Below, piece after piece: positions 15,727 through 22,991 of a stretch of DNA of 64,000 nucleotides (its first letter is position 1; every line of letters starts with the position of its first letter). The stretch covers positions 1,013,391 to 1,077,390 of the forward strand of contig NZ_KB905156.1 of the NCBI RefSeq assembly GCF_000378605.1, written 5' to 3'. Origin of the DNA: Thioalkalivibrio sp. ALJ21 (GTDB lineage: Bacteria > Pseudomonadota > Gammaproteobacteria > Ectothiorhodospirales > Ectothiorhodospiraceae). A program made the translations under genes and the position numbers. Below the pieces are notes generated by a model. The model ran no database searches. It was not told the DNA's origin and was given only the letters and a program-made list of their open reading frames with translations.

Positions 15727-17271
15727 ATGCGAGCAACCCGATTGCTGCTCCCCGTCGTTTCGGTGCTGTTCCTCGCCGGTTGCGCGGTCACCGCGCCCGA
15801 GCTGGACCGCTCCGAACTGGCGGAGGACATCTCGGTGCAGGGGATCGACCTGCCCGAGTCGGAGATGCCCCGCCCCTCTGGCGAGCTGACGCTCGAGGAG
15901 GCCATTCATCAGGCCCTGTGGCGCAACCCGCGCATGCAGCAGGCCTACGCCAAGCTGGATCTGACGGCCGCCGATGTGGTCGAAGCCGCCCAGTTTTCCA
16001 ATCCCACCCTGTCGCTGTCGGTGATGCGCCCCGAGGGCGGTGGCGGCAACGAGACGGGGGTCGGCCTGGCCTGGGGGGTCTCCGGCCTGCTGATGCGCAG
16101 TGCCCGTCAGGACATTGCCGAATCCCACTGGGAGTCCACCCGTCTGCAGCTGGCCGAAGGCATGGTGGCCCTGGCCTCGGACACCGAGCGTGCCTGGTAT
16201 GACGCGGTGGCCGCGCGCCAGCGGGCCCAGGTGCAGGCGCTGGAGACCCGTGCGGCGGATCTCGGGTCGCTACTGGGCGAGCGCTTTTTTGACGCCGGCA
16301 ATATTACCGACCTGAAGCGTGCCCAGTTGAACATTCGTGCCGCCGAAGCACGTCTGAAACTCGAGGATGCGCGTCAGCGCGAGCGTGAGACCCGGCTGCG
16401 CCTGGCTCACCTGATGGGCCTGCCCGGCGAGGTCGACGACTGGGAGGTCCCCGGCAAGCTGCCGCTGCCGCTGGCCGGTGTGGACGATCGCGATGCCCTG
16501 GTCGAGCAGGCGCTGGAGCAGCGTCTGGATCTGCGGGCCCTGGATCACGCCCTGGAGGGGCTCACCGAGGGTGTGGCTCTGGTGCGGCGCTATCGCTGGC
16601 TGGGGGATATCGAGCCCGGTATCGAGTTCGAACGCGAGACGGACGGCACTCGCCTGTGGGGCGGTGGCATCTCCTTCACCCTGCCGATCTTCAACCAGAA
16701 CCAGGCCGGCATCGCGCGGGCCGAGGCGCGGCTGGAGGACGGCGAGGCCCGCCGGGCCCGGCTGGAGCAGGCGGTGACCGCCGATGTCCACCAGCACTTC
16801 GTGCGGCTGGCCCATCACCGGGACAAGTTCGGCACGAAACGCTACGAACTGCTCCCTGCCCGCGAAATCGAGCTGGAGCGCATGCAGGAGCGCGTGAACT
16901 TCATGTTCGACGATGTCTTCGACCTGCTGGTGACCAAGCAGGAGGAGCTGGCCGACTGGCAGCGCGCGGTGGCCGCGCTGGGCGAGTACTGGCGGGCCCG
17001 GGTCGACCTGGCCTTCACCGTGGCCGGCGAGCTGCCGGGCGGGGCGCCGGGTGACGAGGGCTATCTTGAAACCGACGCACTCGAGCATGACCCGTCCGCG
17101 ATGGATCACGGGGACCACGGCGGTCACGGCGGTCACGGAGACCACGGAGACCACGGGGATCACGGGGATCACGGGGATCACGGGGATCACGGGGATCACG
17201 GGGATCACGGGGATCATGACCATGGCGATCACGGTGACCACGGCGACGACGGTCACGGAGGGCATCACTGA
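15727..17271 (+). CDS. TolC/CusC-type outer-membrane efflux lipoprotein with His-rich tail
   Basis: A 514-aa outer-membrane factor. The signal peptide ends in the lipobox LFLAGC (Cys about residue 18). Two tandem OEP repeats follow: LTLEEAIHQALWRNPRMQQA opens the first, and the second contains FTLPIFNQNQAGIARAEARL. Family members form trimeric beta-barrel/helical tunnels for tripartite efflux. The C-terminal ~65 residues are an unusual His/Asp/Gly tail with [Gly-Asp-His] repeats. AAGGAG at 15712-15717 supports the start at 15727. Its stop overlaps the multicopper oxidase start (TGATG). No RND pump or membrane-fusion gene is adjacent, so it either borrows partners encoded elsewhere or has another role. 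Confidence 0.9.
   Translation: MRATRLLLPVVSVLFLAGCAVTAPELDRSELAEDISVQGIDLPESEMPRPSGELTLEEAIHQALWRNPRMQQAYAKLDLTAADVVEAAQFSNPTLSLSVMRPEGGGGNETGVGLAWGVSGLLMRSARQDIAESHWESTRLQLAEGMVALASDTERAWYDAVAARQRAQVQALETRAADLGSLLGERFFDAGNITDLKRAQLNIRAAEARLKLEDARQRERETRLRLAHLMGLPGEVDDWEVPGKLPLPLAGVDDRDALVEQALEQRLDLRALDHALEGLTEGVALVRRYRWLGDIEPGIEFERETDGTRLWGGGISFTLPIFNQNQAGIARAEARLEDGEARRARLEQAVTADVHQHFVRLAHHRDKFGTKRYELLPAREIELERMQERVNFMFDDVFDLLVTKQEELADWQRAVAALGEYWRARVDLAFTVAGELPGGAPGDEGYLETDALEHDPSAMDHGDHGGHGGHGDHGDHGDHGDHGDHGDHGDHGDHGDHDHGDHGDHGDDGHGGHH
17155..17217 (+). repeat. Seven tandem 9-bp units encoding Gly-Asp-His
   Basis: Six identical GGGGATCAC units at 17155-17208 plus a seventh (GGGGATCAT) at 17209-17217, all in frame inside the efflux lipoprotein gene. 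The near-zero divergence between units indicates recent slippage expansion, and copy number is likely to vary between strains without breaking the frame. Less regular GxH codons flank the array on both sides. Confidence 0.93.
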
Positions 17272-18695
17272 TGAAACGGCGTAACTTCCTGCTGGCCGCC
17301 GGCGCGGCAATGTTGCCGGCAACTACCCTGACCCGGGTAATGGCCGAAACGGGTCACGAGCACCACAACGAGGGCGAAACCACGCCCGGCGAACGCACCG
17401 AGCAGGGCTACATGCCGGTGCACACGCCGAACGGCTGGACCCTTCCGTACGAGATGAACAACGGCGTGAAGGAGTTTCACCTGGTCGCCGAGGAGATCGA
17501 GCACGAGTTCGCGCCCGGTTCGGTGGCCAGGTGCTGGGGCTACAACGGCACCACCCCGGGACCGACCATCGAGGCGGTGGAGGGCGACAAGGTTCGCATC
17601 TACGTGACCAACCGCCTGCCGGAATACACCTCGGTGCACTGGCACGGCATCCATCTGCCTTCCGGCATGGACGGTGTGAAGGGCGTGACCCAGCCGCCGA
17701 TCCACCCGGGCGAGACCTTCGTCTACGAGTTCGAGTTGAACCAGCACGGCACGCACATGTACCACCCGCATGCCGACGAGATGGTGCAGATGGCGATGGG
17801 GATGATGGGGATGTTCATCATCCACCCGAAGGACGGCGAGATCGAGCCGGTGGATCGCGACTACGCGATCCTGCTGCACAACTGGGCCCTGCATCCCGGT
17901 ACCCGCACGCCCGATCCGTCGATCATGGTCGATTTCGACTTGTGGTCGATGAACTCCAAGGTGTTCCCGGCCATTGATTCACTGGTGGCGAGAACCGGGG
18001 AACGCGTGCGTATCCGCATGGGCAACCTGTCGATGTGGAACCACCCGATGCATGTGCATGGGGTGTCGTTCGAGGTCACCGGCTCCGATGGCGGGCGTTG
18101 GCCGCGCGAACAGTGGCGCAAGGAGACCACCGAGATCGTCGCGGTCGGCCAGACCCGCGATATCGAGTTCGTCGCACCACCTGGTGACTGGGCGTTCCAC
18201 TGCCACATGACGCATCACACCATGAACCCGATGGGGCACGGCATCGCCAACACCCTGGGCGTGGATCAGTCCGGTCTCGAGGAGGAGATCCGTACGCTGC
18301 TGCCCGGCTATATGGCCATGGGCGAACACGGCATGGCGGATCACCAGGACCACACCGATGGTGGCCACATGCGCGGGCCCGAGAATACCCTGCCGATGGG
18401 CATGGGCCAGGGGCCGTTCGGCAACATCGGCATGGGTGGCATGTTCACCCTGATCAAGGTGCGCGATGACCAGGAGCCCGGGGACTTCAGCGATCCCGGC
18501 TGGTACTGGCACCCGGACGGGGAGGTGGCCCGCCGCGTGAGCAGTGATCCTGATTTCGGCAGTCCGGTGCGCCGCGGCAAGGTCGCGGGGGCGGATTCCG
18601 ACGGGCTCCCGACCCCCAGCCGCGATGCCCATGGCGGGCACGGAGGCCGCGGGGGGCATGGAGGACACAATGGCCACGGAGGCCACAACCACTGA
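17271..18695 (+). CDS. Multicopper oxidase (CopA/CueO-like), Tat-exported
   Basis: A 474-aa periplasmic multicopper oxidase, probably oxidising Cu(I) to Cu(II). The N-terminal MKRRNFLLAAGAAMLP is a Tat signal peptide with twin Arg. All copper-binding motifs are visible: HWHGIHLPSGMDG (about 125-137) and HMYHPHADE in the first cupredoxin domain, then HPMHVHG and HCHMTHHTMNPMGHG in the second. These supply the type 1 (His, Cys, His, Met), type 2 and type 3 ligands. The C-terminus adds a Gly/His-rich tail (HGGHGGRGGHGGHNGHGG). It overlaps the upstream efflux gene by 1 nt and is followed after 102 nt by copC. Substrate assignment rests on context. Confidence 0.93.
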   Translation: MKRRNFLLAAGAAMLPATTLTRVMAETGHEHHNEGETTPGERTEQGYMPVHTPNGWTLPYEMNNGVKEFHLVAEEIEHEFAPGSVARCWGYNGTTPGPTIEAVEGDKVRIYVTNRLPEYTSVHWHGIHLPSGMDGVKGVTQPPIHPGETFVYEFELNQHGTHMYHPHADEMVQMAMGMMGMFIIHPKDGEIEPVDRDYAILLHNWALHPGTRTPDPSIMVDFDLWSMNSKVFPAIDSLVARTGERVRIRMGNLSMWNHPMHVHGVSFEVTGSDGGRWPREQWRKETTEIVAVGQTRDIEFVAPPGDWAFHCHMTHHTMNPMGHGIANTLGVDQSGLEEEIRTLLPGYMAMGEHGMADHQDHTDGGHMRGPENTLPMGMGQGPFGNIGMGGMFTLIKVRDDQEPGDFSDPGWYWHPDGEVARRVSSDPDFGSPVRRGKVAGADSDGLPTPSRDAHGGHGGRGGHGGHNGHGGHNH

Positions 18696-18797
18696 GCTTC
18701 CACCGGCGCGGGTGCCAGGGCCACCGCAAGGTGGTCCCGGTGGCCTACGGCCGGTGGGCTGTGACACGACTGCACTTAAGAAAGAGGAAACTCAATC

Positions 18798-19166
18798 ATG
18801 ATAACGATTCGTACCCGCAATACCCTGCGTTCGGCCCTTGCGGCCCTGCTGCTGGCGTTCGCCAGCCCCCTGCTGGCCCACGAAGGCGAGATGGGGCATG
18901 TCCCGGAGGACGGTTCCACGGTGCAGGGCACCCCGGAGGAGATCGGGATTCACTTCGATGGTGCGATGCGCATTACCCAGTTCGACGTGATCGGCCCGCG
19001 TGGCCGGGTCTCCCTGGAAGACCAGCCCGGCAATGACCCGACCGAGGAATACCATGTGCGCCCGGCCGGCGACCTGGAACCGGGGCGTTACGAGGTGCGC
19101 TGGCGTGGCCTGGCTCGTGACGGCCACATGATGTCCGGGACCTTCCGCTTTACGGTGGAGGACTGA
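18798..19166 (+). CDS. copC: CopC-domain periplasmic copper-binding protein
   Basis: A 122-aa CopC-family protein. The signal peptide (LRSALAALLLAFASPLLA) would be cleaved to leave His as the mature N-terminal residue (HEGEMGH), as in CopC proteins that bind Cu(II) through the N-terminal amine and His1. The second conserved part, GLARDGHMMSGTFRFTVED at the C-terminus, carries the DGH ligand segment. AAAGAGGAAA lies before the ATG. The copD start follows 3 nt after its stop, so the two are co-translated. CopC hands copper to CopD in characterised systems. Confidence 0.93.
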   Translation: MITIRTRNTLRSALAALLLAFASPLLAHEGEMGHVPEDGSTVQGTPEEIGIHFDGAMRITQFDVIGPRGRVSLEDQPGNDPTEEYHVRPAGDLEPGRYEVRWRGLARDGHMMSGTFRFTVED

Positions 19167-19169
19167 GCC

Positions 19170-20078
19170 GTGGCCTGGCTGTCCGCGCTTGCCGGTGTGG
19201 ATGCCTGGACGGTCGCCATGATCGTGGTGGCGGCCGGCTTCTATGCCGGTGCCTTGCTGGCGGCCGGGGCGGTGCTGTTTCGCCTGGCGTTTCCGGATCT
19301 GCCTGATCCGGAACGTCGGGCGGCCAGCCGCACGGGTGCGATCTCGGCCTGGGTCGCGATCGTGCTGGCCCTGATCGAGTGGCCGTTGCAGGCCGGGTAT
19401 CTCGGGGGCGGCAATGGTGCCGCCGCAGTCGATCCGATGCTGCTCGGCGTCGTATTCGAGGGCGCGCAGGGGACTCAGCTGATCCTGGCCGTGAGCGGTT
19501 TGCTGCTGGTGCAGGCGATCCTGCTGGATGCCCGACGCCTGCCGGGGCTCGGGCATGGTCTGAGTCTCGGAGGCGTGTTGCTGGTCATGCTTGCCTTCGT
19601 GCAGGTCGGGCACACGGTCGACGAACCCCGTTGGTTGCTGGGCGGGCTGCTGGTGCTCCACCTGCTGGCGGCGGCCTTCTGGGTTGGGTCGTTGTGGCCG
19701 CTGTATCGCCTGGCGGGGCGCCCACCTGGCGGAGCGGATGCCGTACGTATCCTGGATCGCTTTGGTCGGGTGGCGGTGTTCGGTGTCGGCCTGCTGGTGC
19801 TCGCCGGTGTTGTGCTGGCTGCGCTGCTGCTCGGCGGTGTCACACCTTTGCTCACGACCGGTTACGGGCAGTTCCTGATCGGCAAGGTGCTGATTGTGGC
19901 CCTGCTCCTGCTACTGGCGGCATCCAACAAATGGCGCCTGGTACCGGCTTTCGAGCGGGGCGAACCCCGGGCCCCGCAGCGGCTGCGGCGCAGCATTGGG
20001 TTGGAGATCGGGCTGGTGGGGCTGGTGTTTCTGGTCACGGCCGTACTGACCACGGTCAGTTCCCCGGCCAACGGGTAG
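19170..20078 (+). CDS. copD: CopD family copper-resistance membrane protein
   Basis: A 302-aa integral membrane protein with about eight hydrophobic segments, beginning with a GTG start 3 nt after copC. The C-terminal half carries the CopD-domain pattern: HLLAAAFWVGSLWPLYRL, FGRVAVFGVGLLVLAGVVLA, LLTTGYGQFLIGKVLIVALL and LAASNKWRLVP. His and other polar residues in the first of these are candidate copper sites. CopD is thought to move copper across the inner membrane in partnership with CopC. It is the last gene of the copper run; a perfect palindrome follows 7 nt later. Confidence 0.92.
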   Translation: MAWLSALAGVDAWTVAMIVVAAGFYAGALLAAGAVLFRLAFPDLPDPERRAASRTGAISAWVAIVLALIEWPLQAGYLGGGNGAAAVDPMLLGVVFEGAQGTQLILAVSGLLLVQAILLDARRLPGLGHGLSLGGVLLVMLAFVQVGHTVDEPRWLLGGLLVLHLLAAAFWVGSLWPLYRLAGRPPGGADAVRILDRFGRVAVFGVGLLVLAGVVLAALLLGGVTPLLTTGYGQFLIGKVLIVALLLLLAASNKWRLVPAFERGEPRAPQRLRRSIGLEIGLVGLVFLVTAVLTTVSSPANG

Positions 20079-20085
20079 AGAAAGG

Positions 20086-20113
20086 GGCACCTCCCGGATA
20101 TCCGGGAGGTGCC
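20086..20113. terminator. Perfect 28-bp palindrome between convergent copD and degS-like gene
   Basis: GGCACCTCCCGGAT followed directly by its reverse complement, giving a stem of up to 12-13 bp with a minimal loop. It occupies most of the 43-bp gap between the convergent copD and protease genes and can fold on either transcript. T-rich tails are poor on both sides, so termination efficiency is uncertain. A bidirectional terminator is the simplest reading. Confidence 0.7.
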
Positions 20114-20121
20114 ATTGGGTA

Positions 20122-21240
20122 TCAGATCGGGCGCTGGGCGACAGTCGCCTCGAGTTCGACTTCCTCGCCGTCGCGCAGGAGCTTGATCGACAGGTCGGCG
20201 CCTGGATCGGTTCGTGCAATGACATTCAGGGCTTCGCGCGGGCTGTTGACCGCGTCGCCATTGAGATGGGTGATCACGTCGCCGATCTCGATGCCTGCCT
20301 CCTGGGCGGGGCCGTCCCGCAGGATGCCGGCGACCAGCACTCCGCGTGGGGCATCCAGCCCGAAGGAATCAGCCAGTTCGCGGTTCATCGCCTGGACCTC
20401 GATCCCCAGCCATCCGCGGGCGACATAGCCTTGTTCGATGATCTCGGTCATCACGTCACGGGCGAGGTCCACCGGGATCGCGAAGCCGATGCCATGGGAC
20501 CCCCCGGAGCGCGAGAAGATCGCGGTATTGATGCCGATGACTTCACCTTTGGCATTGATCAGCGCGCCACCGGAGTTGCCGGGATTGATCGCCGCGTCGG
20601 TCTGGATAAAGTCCTCGAAGGTGTTAATCCCGAGCTGGTTGCGCCCGGTGGCGGAGACGATCCCCTGGGTCACGGTCTGCCCGACACCGAAGGGGTTGCC
20701 GATCGCGAGTACGACGTCGCCGACGCGCAGGTCGCGGGAGTGGCCAACCGTGGCCACTGCCACCTCGTCGGTGCGGATGCGCAGGACGGCGAGGTCGGTA
20801 TCGGGGTCGATGCCGATGATCTCGGCCGGATGGGCGTCGCCATTGGGCAGGACCACGGCGATCGCGTCGGCCTCCTCGATCACGTGGTGATTGGTCAGGA
20901 TATGGCCTCGATCGGTCATGATTACGCCGGAGCCCAGGCTGGCCTGCTCGGTGTCGCCCGGGGGCATGGGCTGGCCAAAGAACTCGTGCAGGTCGAGGAT
21001 GCCGGGGGTGTCGAGCACGCGCGAGGTCATGATGTTGACCACGGCCGGCGCGGCCCGCTCGACCCCGTCGGCATAGCTGACCGCGGCCCCGTTGGTTGTG
21101 GAGAGCGGGGTGGCGACTTGCAGCTCCGCCTGCTCGGCCCGATCGCGGTCGAGCACATGCGGAAAGAACACGGCGACGACCACGGCGATCGCCACGCCGG
21201 TCAGGGCGGCTTGCAGCAGGAAACGCGAGAAATTCACCAT
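20122..21240 (-). CDS. degS: DegS/AlgW-type trypsin-like serine protease with PDZ domain
   Basis: A 372-aa membrane-anchored periplasmic protease. An N-terminal hydrophobic segment (FLLQAALTGVAIAVVVAVFF) acts as anchor. The HtrA protease domain has the triad in ILTNHHVI (His), DPDTDLAVLRI (Asp) and NPGNSGGALIN (Ser). A single PDZ domain follows (about 275-372, including GVLVAGILRDGPAQEAGIEIGD). One PDZ plus a membrane anchor is the DegS layout; DegP/DegQ have two PDZ domains. DegS cleaves the anti-sigma factor RseA in the envelope-stress response. ATG 21240 begins the anchor; an upstream ATG at 21273 is possible. It is divergent from the Nif3-like gene and convergent with the copper operon. 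Confidence 0.9.
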   Translation of the reverse strand: MVNFSRFLLQAALTGVAIAVVVAVFFPHVLDRDRAEQAELQVATPLSTTNGAAVSYADGVERAAPAVVNIMTSRVLDTPGILDLHEFFGQPMPPGDTEQASLGSGVIMTDRGHILTNHHVIEEADAIAVVLPNGDAHPAEIIGIDPDTDLAVLRIRTDEVAVATVGHSRDLRVGDVVLAIGNPFGVGQTVTQGIVSATGRNQLGINTFEDFIQTDAAINPGNSGGALINAKGEVIGINTAIFSRSGGSHGIGFAIPVDLARDVMTEIIEQGYVARGWLGIEVQAMNRELADSFGLDAPRGVLVAGILRDGPAQEAGIEIGDVITHLNGDAVNSPREALNVIARTDPGADLSIKLLRDGEEVELEATVAQRPI

Positions 21241-21307
21241 ATAGGGAATATACCGAAATGGGATGGGCTGCACAGCCGCCGATCCCGGTCCAGCCGGAGA
21301 ACCGATC

Positions 21308-22057
21308 GTGATCGAACGGGACGTATTAATGCAGGCCCTGAACGAAGAGCTCCAGCCGGAGCGCTTTCGCGACTATTGCCCGAACGGGCTGCAGGTGGAG
21401 GGGCGAGCCGAGGTGCGTCGCATCGTTAGTGGGGTGACGGCATCGCTGGCGCTGGTCGAGGCCGCGATCGCGGACGGGGCCGACACGATCCTGGTGCATC
21501 ACGGCTATTTCTGGAAGGGCGAGCCGGAGGTGGTCACCGGCATGAAGCGCGAACGCCTGCGCCGGCTGCTGGAGCACGATATCAACCTGGTGGCCTACCA
21601 CCTGCCGCTGGATGCGCATCCGGAGCTGGGCAACAACACCCAACTGGCCAATCGCCTCGGATTCGCGATCGAGGGGGTGCTGCGCGAGGACGGCGTGGGC
21701 CAGCACGGGCGCCCCGCCGCCGAGGTGTCGGGGGCGGGCCTGCGTGACCACATCTCCGCTGTGCTGGGGCGCGAGTGCCTGTGGGTGCCGGGCGGCGAGC
21801 GGCCGATTCGGCGTGTTGCCTGGTGCACCGGCGGGGCACAGTCGTTGCTGATGGAGGCAGCGGCGCAGGGTGTGGATGCCTATATCAGTGGCGAGATCTC
21901 CGAGCAGACCACTCACGAGGCGCGCGAGACGGGCGTGCACTACTTCGCCGCGGGGCATCACGCGACCGAGCGCTACGGGGCGCCTGCCCTGGGGGAGTGG
22001 TGCGCCGAGCGGTTCGGGCTGGAGCACCGGTTCATCGACATCGACAACCCAGCCTGA
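21308..22057 (+). CDS. Nif3-like dinuclear metal centre protein (YbgI family)
   Basis: A 249-aa Nif3/YbgI-family protein; E. coli YbgI is 247 aa. Metal-binding motifs are present: ILVHHGYFWKG (paired His), VAYHLPLDAHPELGNN, and near the C-terminus FAAGHHATERYG. Members form a toroidal hexamer with two metals per subunit; YbgI-type proteins are annotated as GTP cyclohydrolase-like or radiation-resistance proteins without firm proof. The start is a GTG at 21308 with GGAGA seven nt upstream. It is divergent from the degS-like gene with a 67-nt gap and upstream of the petABC leader. Confidence 0.9.
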   Translation: MIERDVLMQALNEELQPERFRDYCPNGLQVEGRAEVRRIVSGVTASLALVEAAIADGADTILVHHGYFWKGEPEVVTGMKRERLRRLLEHDINLVAYHLPLDAHPELGNNTQLANRLGFAIEGVLREDGVGQHGRPAAEVSGAGLRDHISAVLGRECLWVPGGERPIRRVAWCTGGAQSLLMEAAAQGVDAYISGEISEQTTHEARETGVHYFAAGHHATERYGAPALGEWCAERFGLEHRFIDIDNPA

Positions 22058-22388
22058 ACGGCGCCCCGGCGTGCGCACATTCGCGGGGCAATCTGCCCTT
22101 GCCGGGGGCGCTGAAATCCCGCCTTTATCATGAATGACTTATAATCGATCGGGTGCGTCTGGCGAGGCCGTCCGCCCGGTCTTAAGGCATTCACCTACTT
22201 GACCTTATTAGCGTGTTCGGGAATTCTATCGGATTTTACTGGCCGCCCCGCGGTGGCCTGCCCGTTCGCCCGTGAGCGCGCCCAGGGCGGCGCGCTCACG
22301 GGGTAGTCTGCGGGCATCTCCGCACCCTCGTCCGCGTATCGAGTGGCTGCCGAGACACGATTTCAACACGTTGTTTGGAGAGACAAAC
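22058..22388 (+). promoter_or_regulatory. 331-bp petABC leader and promoter region, no gene
   Basis: I see no coding sequence here. Two candidate promoter elements occur: TATAAT at 22140-22145, without a convincing -35, and TTGACC at 22199-22204 followed at 18-19 nt spacing by an AT-rich TTCTAT near 22224-22229. A strong hairpin (22271-22300) lies between the second candidate and petA. The region separates the Nif3-like gene from the respiratory operon and probably contains the pet transcription start. Confidence 0.45.
22271..22300 (+). other. Leader hairpin upstream of petA
   Basis: CGTGAGCGCG at 22271-22280 pairs perfectly with CGCGCTCACG at 22291-22300 around a ten-nt GC-rich loop that can extend the stem (GCC/GGC). 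No T-tract follows, so it is not a standard terminator. It lies about 90 nt before the petA start, in the probable 5' untranslated region. Confidence 0.6.
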
Positions 22389-22991
22389 ATGGCAAACCAA
22401 GGCGTAAATCGAGGCCGTCGCCGGTTCCTCGTCGCCGCGACGACAGTCGTCGGCGGTGCCGGTGTCGCAGCGGTCGCGACTCCGTTCCTGGCGTCCTTGC
22501 AGCCCAGCGCGCGCGCTCAGGCAGCAGGGGCTCCGGTCGAGTTCGACGTGACCGAGGTCGAGCCCGGCCAGCGCGTCAGCATCGAGTGGCGTGGACAGCC
22601 GATCTGGATCGTGCGGCGTACCGACGAGATGCTGGATGGTTTGTCCCAGGTGACCGATCGCCTGCGCGATCCGGACTCCGAGAACGAGGCCCAGCAGCCG
22701 GAATACGCGCAGAACGAGCACCGCTCGATCAAGCCGGAAATCCTGGTGCTGATCGGGATCTGCACCCACCTCGGGTGCTCGCCGTCGTTCCGTCCGGAGA
22801 TCGGTGATCCCGGTATGGGTTCCGACTGGCAGGGCGGCTGGCTGTGCGGTTGCCACGGTTCGCGTTTCGACATGGCCGGCCGCGTCTATCGCAACATGCC
22901 GGCGGTCGACAACCTCGAGGTGCCGCCGCACCACTACATCACGGACAACCTGCTGCTCGTGGGTGAAGATGAAGACGGAGGAGCTGTCTGA
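22389..22991 (+). CDS. petA: Ubiquinol-cytochrome c reductase, Rieske iron-sulfur subunit
   Basis: A 200-aa Rieske protein of the cytochrome bc1 complex, which carries electrons from ubiquinol to cytochrome c1. The N-terminus has a Tat-type signal anchor (RGRRRFLVAATTVVGG). The [2Fe-2S] site is formed by CTHLGCSP (about 121-128) and CGCHGSRFD (about 154-162), giving two Cys, two His and the disulfide Cys pair. The start at 22389 is preceded by GGAGAG. The 3' end overlaps petB by 1 nt (TGATG). Membrane-anchored, with the cluster domain on the periplasmic side. Confidence 0.97.
   Translation: MANQGVNRGRRRFLVAATTVVGGAGVAAVATPFLASLQPSARAQAAGAPVEFDVTEVEPGQRVSIEWRGQPIWIVRRTDEMLDGLSQVTDRLRDPDSENEAQQPEYAQNEHRSIKPEILVLIGICTHLGCSPSFRPEIGDPGMGSDWQGGWLCGCHGSRFDMAGRVYRNMPAVDNLEVPPHHYITDNLLLVGEDEDGGAV

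Noticed and set aside
17100..17270. Short regularly repeated DNA that could suggest a CRISPR-like array
   Set aside because: The units are 9 bp, contiguous without spacers and in frame with the efflux gene; they encode Gly-Asp-His.
18696..18797. Possible terminator between the multicopper oxidase and copC
   Set aside because: Only short imperfect hairpins (CCACCGCAAGGTGG) without a T-tract; readthrough to copCD seems likely.
22140..22145. Perfect TATAAT hexamer as the petABC promoter
   Set aside because: No acceptable -35 element lies 16-19 nt upstream; kept only as a weak candidate in the leader entry.
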